From Exophiala sp. HKRS030 (taxonomy: Eukaryota; Ascomycota; Eurotiomycetes; Chaetothyriales; Herpotrichiellaceae): a stretch of DNA of 64,000 bases. Location of the stretch: NCBI GenBank assembly GCA_023897205.1, contig JAHWDD010000001.1, positions 4,588,001 to 4,652,000 of the forward strand. Direction: 5' to 3'. Positions 21,197-29,209 of this stretch are shown here, piece by piece; position 1 is the stretch's first letter, and the number at the start of each line of letters is the position of its first letter. The notes under the pieces are model-generated. The model was not told the origin of the DNA. It saw only the letters and a list, made by a program, of their open reading frames with translations, and made no database searches. The position numbers and the translations under genes were made by a program.

Positions 21197-21982
21197 TTAC
21201 TGCAGGTGTTCGTCCCAAATCATTGCCCAAGTTTTGACACCCTCACCCCCTTCCTGAGGCCAACCCTTGGCATTGACCCTGCCCTTTCCTATCACCACCT
21301 CTTCACACACCCGAAATCCCAGATCTTCGTATTCCTTTTTGGAAGCCTCACTGGCCGTCTCCAGGTATATTGGCACTTCCTCCTCTTTGGCCTTCTTGAC
21401 GAAGTGATCCATGCACGCCTTTGCGGCCGCAAAGCTCTCCTTTGGATCGAGATCCGGATCTCTCGCCAACATGGCAAGATGATAAAAGGGTCTCGTCTCG
21501 AAGTCGACATCCTTGTTGAAGTCTGCGGGGTATGGGTCCTCCGAAGGCGCACCCGACGACTGACTCGGCGCCGCGGGCTGGTCCCAACTGTGCGGACCCT
21601 GGTCGGGCAACGAGAGGTACTTGGCCTTGAGTTTGCGCGCGGTGCTGCGCCATTCCTGCAGGATCGGTCCTGGATTGCGGCGAGCCTGCGATGGCGGGAT
21701 GCCGCAAAAGTCAGGTGGTTCCCAAAGCGCGGCGGCAGAGAAGTCTCCGCTCTGGATCAAGGCGACATTGCTCCTGGCTGCGGCTGTGATTCCCAGCGTG
21801 AAATGTTGGCTCAGTCGTTGCGGAGTGATCACCTCGTCGGGATTCGCAGTTGGAGGTGTCCCGTCAATCTCGGTGATGAAGGCGGTGGTCAATGGCGTGG
21901 TCAGGTAGGAGCGAGAGAGGAGGGAGATGAATGCATCCAGGAAGGCTTTGTTGGGAGAGGTCGTGACGGTAGTAGACGCCAT
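21197..21982 (-). CDS. GNAT-like N-acetyltransferase family protein (putative)
   Basis: 261 residues, no intron, ATG at 21982. The frame extends 24 codons upstream only from a TTG. The C-terminal third has the layout of a fungal GNAT-like protein: FYHLAMLARDP (beta-4), an Ala/Lys-rich helix, then PIYLETASEASKKEYEDLGF, where the last residues resemble the conserved end-of-fold YEKLGF motif. The classic Q/RxxGxG/A acetyl-CoA loop is replaced by a weak region (PKESFAAAKACMDH), so catalytic activity is uncertain. The substrate is unknown. It lies between the two SDR genes on the opposite strand, convergent with the first. Confidence 0.72.
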   Translation of the reverse strand: MASTTVTTSPNKAFLDAFISLLSRSYLTTPLTTAFITEIDGTPPTANPDEVITPQRLSQHFTLGITAAARSNVALIQSGDFSAAALWEPPDFCGIPPSQARRNPGPILQEWRSTARKLKAKYLSLPDQGPHSWDQPAAPSQSSGAPSEDPYPADFNKDVDFETRPFYHLAMLARDPDLDPKESFAAAKACMDHFVKKAKEEEVPIYLETASEASKKEYEDLGFRVCEEVVIGKGRVNAKGWPQEGGEGVKTWAMIWDEHLQ

Positions 21983-22694
21983 TGTGGTTCGTCCTATGTC
22001 CGGAAAGTCTGAGGACGAAGCGAAGGGAGGACGCGAATGGAGAATGGGGTGCAAGCAATACCACGGCCCGTTGGGATGTATGTGTGAGTGGGAATATCAC
22101 GATGAGTTGTCGTACTTACAATATGTAGAGTGAAGGATCAAGATCTTGGAACGTTCGAGGTCAGGAAGATACGAAGTAGGAGAGACGCTGCTTACGATTT
22201 GCGTCCCAAGGGGCATGGTATGATCGAGGCCTCATTAAGGTAGGCTGGCTGTCAGCTCATCGTCGGGCTGCGTCATTGGGAGCGGACAATGGCCATGTCC
22301 CTGTTGATCGAAACCGCAGCTTATCCAAACGCGGGGCAGCAGTGGGGGCCTTCCGGAATTAGTTTCACCGGTCGCCGAAGACCCAATGAAAGAATGAGTG
22401 AAAGTCAGACACATACTTGGCAAAATCAACCGGCGAGTATACAGGTTAATCGACAGAATCGCATCGTCATGACAAGGGGGTTATTTTCCAACAATTCTAT
22501 ATCAAGCTACTCTTGAAAATGTACTCCGTATGCTAATCAACAAATTGGTTTTGGAATTCAGCTGTTCAACAATCCCTTATTGCTTGTTTAAACACCAGAG
22601 GGAGGCAGAAAATTTCCATTCAACTTTCAAGATCTTGATCCTCCTTTCAGTATCGTCCATCAGTCTCGGCAACGGAGTCTGATTGCTCTTCGTC
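21983..22694. promoter_or_regulatory. Divergent region GNAT-like / second SDR
   Basis: 712 bases between divergent genes. GTACTCCGTA at 22521–22530 is another copy of the TACTCCGTA core seen elsewhere. No gene is seen. Confidence 0.4.
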
Positions 22695-23649
22695 ATGACT
22701 GAGGTTGATGGTCGAAAAACCGTTCTCATCACCGGGTGTGCACCGGGAGGCATAGGCCATTCTCTTGCTTTGGCCTTCCATGAACGTGGACTACGGGTCT
22801 TTGCCACGGCACGCAAGACTGAACAGTTGACGAGCCTGTCGGAGAAAGGTATTGAAACCTTGTCCCTGGTCGTCGATAACGACGAATCGATCGTCTCGTG
22901 TAAAGAGGCCGTGGAGAGATTGACCGAGGGCCGTGGACTAGACTACTTGGGTCAGTACCAGGTTTTGAAGCAAAATGACATTCATGCTGACAACACTCTA
23001 CAAAGTCAACAATGCGGGAGTCTCGTATGTCATGTCAGCTCTTGATATCGAGATCTCGGAAGCGAGGAAGATATTCGATGTCAATCTGTTCGCCATCATG
23101 AGGATGGTGCAGGTGTTTTCAGGCCTCCTCATCCAAGCGCAAGGAACCATCGTGATGATTGGCAGCGTTGCCGGCGTCGTCCCCTACGTGTTTGGCAGTG
23201 TCTACAATGCATCCAAGGCGGCCCTGCATGCTTACTCGAACACCCTCAGGGTCGAATTGGCCCCCCTCGGTGTCAAGGTCATCACCGTCGTGACCGGCGG
23301 GGTCAAGTCCAGGATCAATTCGCACGTCACCCGCGTCCTGCCCGAGAATAGTATATACACCCCTGTGGAAGGGAACTACATCCGCCGCCAAGGTCACTCG
23401 CAAGAAGGAGCCATGTCCAACGAAGCGTACGCTGCGAGCGTCGTCCGACAGGTGTTGCCTGGAGCCGGCCCGTGGCCCTGGAAGTGGTTATTGCGCGACG
23501 CAAGGAGGAGATGGATCTGGGAAGGCAACAAGTCTTGGGTGGTGTATTTCCTTTCCGGTGGGTACACGTGGTCTGGCGTCTTCGATTTCTACTTTACGAG
23601 ATTATTCGAGCTCTGGAAGCTCAGGCGCAGCGGCAAAAAGGACGACTAA
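22695..23649 (+). CDS. Short-chain dehydrogenase/reductase (Ayr1-like), second copy
   Basis: Exons are 22695–22950 and 23006–23649 (55-base intron, GTCAGT…CAAAG), giving 299 residues. Motifs are TGCAPGGIGHS for NAD(P) binding, ARKTEQL (Arg suggesting NADPH), NNAGV, catalytic Ser in IGSVAG and YNASK. The basic, aromatic C-terminal region (WPWKWLLRDARRRW, WVVYFLSGGY) suggests membrane or lipid-surface association, as in Ayr1-type acyl-DHAP reductases. It has the same length and architecture as the SDR at 20067, but its intron lies just before NNAG rather than just after it, so the two are related but not a recent duplicate. Confidence 0.88.
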
Positions 23650-24119
23650 TGACAGTGTGCGACATCTCCTGGTGGTGGTGGCCTTGACCGCTCGCATATG
23701 AGATTTTGGCCCCACAACCGAGATTTCACAGTCAGCTACGATCTTTTCGTCCGAGTAGGCCTTGCCGGGACTCCGAATCCAAAAGAGCATACCAACCCTT
23801 CGAACCTGCATTTCGACCATATCGGTCGAGATAGCGCGACACAAGGCCCAATGAACAGCCACCAAATACGGGTCTGAAATGCGTGGAAAACCCCCCAGCA
23901 ATAAGGGTGCCAATGTTTCAACCCTGGCATCTCTCGGCCGACAGAACAGTATAAGTATCCATGATATACCACGGCGGCCTGAATCTTACTACGACATTTG
24001 ACATTCTCAACAATCAACTTCAACATTGAGCTTGGTCCTCTTTCATTACTAGTACGAGGTCTAAAGCTGGGTCAAACATTTTGGTTCCCATAGAGAAAAA
24101 ACGAAGAGAACAAATCACA
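23650..24119. other. Intergenic, second SDR to NmrA-like gene
   Basis: 470 bases, no gene recognised. The right end (24000–24119) is the probable leader of the NmrA-like gene. Confidence 0.4.
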
Positions 24120-25124
24120 ATGTCGCCTCCATCCATCACCGTGCTGGTCACCGGAGCCAACGGGATTCAAGGCGGTTCCTTGATTCGGGAACTTCTCAAA
24201 CTTGCACCAGCTCATCCGGAAACCTCCCTGGCCATCCACGCGTTGGTTCGAGACTCGAGTTCCTCTACGTCGCAGTCTCTCCAAGCCCTGGACCCTTCCA
24301 AGATCGAGCTGTTCGAGGGCAACTTCGAGGACGTCGAATCCATCTCGCGTGCGGCGGCGGGCTGCACGACCGTCTTCGTCAACCCGAGTCCCGTCTTCAC
24401 CGACCTCGCGGGCGAAGGTCGTCACGGCCTCAACATCCTCTCCGCCAGCAGGGCCGCGGGCATCAAGCACGTCGTCCTGGCCTCGGTCCACGGCCTCGAC
24501 GCACGCAAGGACCTGCCCATTCTCGAGTCCATACCCTTTTTCGCGGCGTATTTCAAGAACAAAAGCACCATCGCGGACAACGTCCGCAACCCGCCTCCCG
24601 GCCCCAAAGTCCCGGAAGGGTACACGTACACCATCCTCGAACCCTCGACGTTCCTGACCAACTACATCCAGCCCATGAGCCAGATGATGTACCCGACGCT
24701 CACGGCCGAACAGCCCAACATGCACGTGGCCTTCTCGCCCACGCTGCGCATGAGCCACCTCGACCCGGCCGACGTTGGCCGCTTCGCCGCCCACAGCATC
24801 TACGCGGACCCGGACGAGTTTGAGAGGATGTTCGCCAACAAGACCATCCCCCTGGCCAGCGCGAACATGACCATCTCCGACGTCGCCGACGCCCTGACCC
24901 GTGCGGTCGGCCACAAAAAGACCGTCAGCGTGAGCTACATGCCCAGAGAGGACGCCGAAGCGGTCAAGGCCACCAACGTCATCGTCGCGTCGCAGCTGTT
25001 CCTGAATGACTCTCCGTACTTGGCAGATCTGGAAATGGTCAGAAGCTACGGCATCGAGTTGGGCTCCGTCGAAGACTTTTTTGAACGCGAAAAGGAGGCA
25101 GTCGCGCGCACGTTGGCGTTGTAG
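24120..25124 (+). CDS. NmrA-like atypical SDR family protein
   Basis: 334 residues, no intron, ATG at 24120. The N-terminal Rossmann fold has the NmrA-type glycine motif TGANGIQGGS (residues 9–18), followed by beta-strand and FEGNFED (the Asp that ends beta-3). The middle has KHVVLASVHG and a substrate-side YTYTILEPSTFLTNYI. The classical YxxxK is not present in usual form, as expected for NmrA/HSCARG redox-sensor or isoflavone-reductase-like members. It may sense or reduce using NADP(H); no target can be named. Coding GC is high, so a 375-codon antisense frame (25199–24072) is open over the whole gene but has no motif. Confidence 0.85.
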   Translation: MSPPSITVLVTGANGIQGGSLIRELLKLAPAHPETSLAIHALVRDSSSSTSQSLQALDPSKIELFEGNFEDVESISRAAAGCTTVFVNPSPVFTDLAGEGRHGLNILSASRAAGIKHVVLASVHGLDARKDLPILESIPFFAAYFKNKSTIADNVRNPPPGPKVPEGYTYTILEPSTFLTNYIQPMSQMMYPTLTAEQPNMHVAFSPTLRMSHLDPADVGRFAAHSIYADPDEFERMFANKTIPLASANMTISDVADALTRAVGHKKTVSVSYMPREDAEAVKATNVIVASQLFLNDSPYLADLEMVRSYGIELGSVEDFFEREKEAVARTLAL

Positions 25125-25382
25125 TACTCGAGCAGGACGACAAGGAACCCCAAGACGAACACTAGTTGCGTGTCGTAGGGCTTCTTTGATCAGTAACAAG
25201 GCATCCCGAGGTCATTGATATTCATCATTCAGTCCCATGATCAATATTATGGAACTCTCTCCAAGGGCCATGCGTCCGTTCTTATGGTTAATCAAATCCT
25301 ACCTAGGTGTAGCAGACATACAGAGGAAATTCGTCTCACATAAATCTAGACCTGCTCGTCAGCAATGCGTGAACTGGGAACA

Positions 25383-27254
25383 CTACCCAAATATATCGTC
25401 CAGAGACCTGACAAGCAACTCTCCAGCACCCATTGCCGTCTTCATTCTTCCATTGCCCGACATGTCCTGCCACGAATTGACATTGATCGTCCAGACTTGC
25501 ATTCCCGGCAAGAGGGACTCGGGCTTTTTGTACGGCGCATAGCCCTCGGGGACAGGCTCCAGTCGAACCGAGACGTGCATCCTGAGAAAAGGAATCTTGA
25601 CGTCCAGGCCTCGGTCTCTGTGTCCACGCAGGATGACAAAATCGCGAGTCTGCCACAGCGCGGCCATGTCCTTGATGTGGACGTCCCCTGCATTCTTGAT
25701 GATCCAGTCGTTTCTGAATAAGAGGGCGTGTTCGCCCGGCGTATGTTCTGCTTCGTCGAATGACTCCGGGGTGACGGCCAGGTGTGCGCTGTTGCCACCC
25801 CATAGGGACCGACGGCGGCCCATGATGCACATCGGACAAAAGTCCTCGTCGAAGCCGAACTTCATCCAGCACACCCTGTCGCCGTGCTTGTCCTTCTTGG
25901 ACGGCTCGAGGTAGATTATCACAGCCGTGCCTCGACCGCTGGGCATAGGAAAGAAGACAGGTCGGGGAGGTAGGCCCTGGAGGCCATTGGGAAGGTATGC
26001 TTGCGCGTACTGCATTTCTTCGGGTTCGTAACGAAGTTTGTGCCGCAAGGAAGATCTAAAGCGGAACTCGGCCTGCGCGAGCTCATGGTGACTGTAATCG
26101 GGTAGTCTAAGCTCGTGCAGACGAAATCCGTGCCACCGCCGTAAGGGCGGATCAATGACTATTTGTCGCACATGTACGTGTCGAATTCGACGTTGGCTGT
26201 CTTTCATGACCTGCTCGAGTACTACTGGCTGTACTGTGGCTCCAGCATACTGCACGCGAGCAAACTGTTGCTCGTGATGAGAAGAATAGAGTCGTTCAAG
26301 AAATATCCCCAACCTTTCGTGGTGATGGTCTTTGATATTGCAGTTCAGGATTGAAAGATAGGTCTCCATGCCCCATGGCACAGTCAGTAATTGGATGGAA
26401 AGACCGACGTTCGTGATCGAAAATCCGCCGGTACTGACAAGCTCCCTCGACGATCGTACGACGTTCTGACACATGACGAACTGCGAAGGAGACGTCGCTA
26501 AGAGTCCGCTATAGCCTCCAAAAAACCCCTTGTGACCTCGATCCCAGGCGAATATCGAATGGTCGTCCGAATGCTTGATGATCTCTTCCTGTAATCGGGT
26601 AAAGGACCGTTCGCCTTCGCCGTAGAGCATGGGCATGCTAACGTCGAATATACCCAGCAAACTGTAGGCCCGGTCTTCGATGCGTTCTGTTCCCCGCTTC
26701 GCAGCCCAGGACATGCGTTGTGCCACAGAACAGCTTGAAGGACTACTCTTGCCAACGAGGACATCCAATGCAATGCCCGTCGCCTGTGCAAGATAGGTCG
26801 ACAATTGCTCCTTCGTACCCAGAAAGACCCAGTTTTTATCGTGGAATGCGACATTTCTCGGGGCTATCAGCTCTTGCAGAGTCCAGCCTCTTGTGAACCA
26901 TATGCTGGTTGAGATTTCTTGTTTGTGGATTTCGACATCCGTAAGGAAAGCAAAGCAAATCTGGGCCTCCTTGTACCACCGATACATAGAATTGATGGCT
27001 TCAGTTAGTTCGGATGAAGAATTTTTATCGATGCAACAGGTGTCGACCCAAAGATATGAGAGACCTTTGTTCTTTGCCAGCCACGCAGCTGATTGAATCT
27101 TTCCATATCCTCTCTTGCCAAATATCTGAGGATTAGTCATGTCCTGAAAAGAGACTTCCTCACTTTCCCAGCGATGCGACAAAATCGCATACTTTGGTGC
27201 CTGGCCGCTGTGGAATTCTTCCAGTTGCATAGTCCGGACATTGATGAGACGCAT
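25383..27254 (-). CDS. HET-domain (heterokaryon incompatibility) protein
   Basis: 623 residues, no intron, ATG at 27254. The HET domain spans about residues 1–240: MRLINV, YAILSHRW at residues 22–29 (motif 1), LSYLWVDTCCIDK at about 65–78 (motif 2), and WFTRGWTLQELIAP at about 118–131 (motif 3), then RIEDRAYSLLGIFDVSMPMLYGEG. Such domains trigger cell death on non-self fusion or act in fungal immunity when joined to sensors. Here the 380 residues after the HET domain carry no NACHT, WD or ankyrin repeats that I can see, so any sensor part is unrecognised. The sequence is full length with no stop, so it is probably active. Confidence 0.92.
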   Translation of the reverse strand: MRLINVRTMQLEEFHSGQAPKYAILSHRWESEEVSFQDMTNPQIFGKRGYGKIQSAAWLAKNKGLSYLWVDTCCIDKNSSSELTEAINSMYRWYKEAQICFAFLTDVEIHKQEISTSIWFTRGWTLQELIAPRNVAFHDKNWVFLGTKEQLSTYLAQATGIALDVLVGKSSPSSCSVAQRMSWAAKRGTERIEDRAYSLLGIFDVSMPMLYGEGERSFTRLQEEIIKHSDDHSIFAWDRGHKGFFGGYSGLLATSPSQFVMCQNVVRSSRELVSTGGFSITNVGLSIQLLTVPWGMETYLSILNCNIKDHHHERLGIFLERLYSSHHEQQFARVQYAGATVQPVVLEQVMKDSQRRIRHVHVRQIVIDPPLRRWHGFRLHELRLPDYSHHELAQAEFRFRSSLRHKLRYEPEEMQYAQAYLPNGLQGLPPRPVFFPMPSGRGTAVIIYLEPSKKDKHGDRVCWMKFGFDEDFCPMCIMGRRRSLWGGNSAHLAVTPESFDEAEHTPGEHALLFRNDWIIKNAGDVHIKDMAALWQTRDFVILRGHRDRGLDVKIPFLRMHVSVRLEPVPEGYAPYKKPESLLPGMQVWTINVNSWQDMSGNGRMKTAMGAGELLVRSLDDIFG

Positions 27255-27841
27255 CGCGACGGTTGAGATGCTTGATGGACGACATGAGCTTGTCTCCTGA
27301 GTCGATAGAATGAATACCGTCCCAATCTGCTGGGTTCAAGTCATGGAAATCTGTAGGGGAATGTCACTGTAGATCAGCAGGGATTGTGTTGGGATTAGCC
27401 ATGTAGTATCATTGAAAAGAATGGGCCCTCCTGCGCCTTTTTCGGGTCTTCAGAGGTGAAAATAGCATTTTCTTCGGCGAGTTATGCTGAGGAATTATGA
27501 TCGCAAGGTGTAACGGTACACCCAGCTGGTGGACAGCACAGAAGAAGTGGGCTGATTGATGCGGCTGAAGTGTCGTGTGGATGGAGAGAACTCCCTAGAA
27601 TTCCTTAGGTGGTGCCGAGTAACTCACCTTAGGCACCTCCAAGCCGAGAACGATCCCCGGAAATCGCAGGCTTAGCATAATCGCAATCGCATCGTCAACC
27701 CACCATCCTCTTGCTCTTGACCTCGCTTTCTCCCACGCCTCAATCGCAGCTCCAAGTCTTCGTCAGTGGTGTAAGCTGGTCGCATCTTTGGTGAGCCATA
27801 AATACACTCATTGACTGTTTGAGAGCTGCGCCAACTTCGTC
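27255..27841. promoter_or_regulatory. Divergent region HET-domain gene / C2H2 gene
   Basis: 587 bases with divergent promoters. No further gene or repeat is recognised. Confidence 0.4.
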
Positions 27842-28424
27842 ATGGCTCCGGTAAGTTGTGCCATTGTTAGCTGCATAATAGCAGCAAATGGTGCTCGCAA
27901 GATTTTCTGTTGATGGCCTTGTTGACTCGTATATTGCTCTTCAGCGAGGATTTACTCTTCCTCCGGCAAACACCCAGTCTGCGAAACAAGCGCGGAGTGC
28001 CTTTTTCTGTTCACTATGCCAAAAAGGTTACAGTCGCATGAACGAGTTCGAAGCTCATGAATCATCCTACGATCACCAACACAAGAAGAGATTAAAGGAA
28101 ATGAAAGAGATGCAGAGACAGGTGCAACCCAAAAAGGAAGAGAAGGGACCATTAATGCAGATAAAACTGGGCAGTGCCAACAAAACCATTGCCACAGGAG
28201 GTGGGGGATTCAAGAAAGGAGGATTCAAGAACGCTTTTGCTCCTGCAAATGATGATGATACTCATATGAATACTGAGAATAAGACCAATGACACCGACGA
28301 GGCTCAAAACCCCACCATGGACGATGAGGACAGCGACGTTACAGATGTTGAAGACTACTATGATCCACGAAGACCAACAGGTTGCATACCAGAATGTCGG
28401 AGCCGTCTAGCTGCAGGATCTTGA
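27842..28424 (+). CDS. Small C2H2 zinc-finger protein
   Basis: A 9-base first exon (27842–27850, Met-Ala-Pro) and 27945–28424, with a 94-base intron (GTAAGT, TTGACTC branch, CAG), giving 162 residues. It has one C2H2-type finger, FFCSLCQKGYSRMNEFEAH plus a second His in DHQHKKRL, followed by a basic Lys/Met/Glu helix. A Gly/Lys patch (GGGGFKKGGFKNAF) and an acidic tail ending DYYDPRRPTGC then follow. The layout resembles conserved eukaryotic U1-type/matrin-like finger proteins of unknown or RNA-processing role. An alternative short intron (27851–27884) would add an N-terminal 20 residues; I prefer the longer one because of its branch site and pyrimidine tract. Confidence 0.75.
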
Positions 28425-29209
28425 TGAATTTTGTCAGAGGATGGCCCTTGCCCAAGTATCACCACCTCGGCGATCATTTCAAGCAGCCCAACGCCTTTAC
28501 GCCTTATATTGGGCAGCCATCCATGACGATTTAGTGCTTAAGATCTTTTAGGCCCGATATGTGGCTGCAAATACCCGAGAAACCAACACAGAAGAACGGC
28601 CCGGCTGAAAGCTCAAGAATTACGAAACGGTCAGGGAATCTGGTGCTTAACAATAGTTGTACCAGGCCTATCAAGGTTCCAGCCTGAACCGCCAACCGAC
28701 GACAAACGCAATGAAGCTGGCCCACAAGATCGATATCACTGAATGGATCAACGCCTCTTACTACAGATTGTGCAAATCAATCAGAGGATCAAATAATGTA
28801 GCTCGAGTCACGGATATCCCGTACCTTCAACCACGTGTATGGTGTGCTAAGGTCTCAAGCTAACGGGATCCGATATTTACTGTACATTAGACACAGGACA
28901 ACATGAGTCATTCTCATGCCAGTATCAAATGTAGTTCTATAGAATAGACGATGCATCATACTCCGTCCAGCTTGCGACTATTCTGTGCATAGATCCCATT
29001 CTGTCATACTCTGGTGACTAAGCAAGGCTGATCAAGGCTGAGATTTGGTCAAAAGAACCAATAGTATTTGACAAAGTTCCAATCTTGGCTCTAGTGTATC
29101 AAAAAAATGTTCCCGCGACTTTCTGCCATGATTTGTTCAAGCATTTGAATTCGCAAGTCTTTTACTCGGGAGGTTGTAGAGAGACTTTGGGAAAGGTGCA
29201 AGGGGACGA
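28425..29209. other. Intergenic, C2H2 gene to TRM1
   Basis: 785 bases. Contains ATACTCCGTCC at 28958–28968 (same core as other copies). Short frames only; no gene is recognised. Confidence 0.4.

Noticed and set aside
17794..25124. Secondary-metabolite cluster
   Set aside because: No polyketide synthase, NRPS, terpene synthase or P450 is present; an acyl-CoA ligase and SDRs alone do not make one.
24072..25199. 375-codon minus-strand open frame opposite the NmrA-like gene
   Set aside because: It mirrors a GC-rich coding gene, has no ATG with context and no family motif, and its composition (Val/Gly/Arg/Asp-rich) is that of an antisense shadow.
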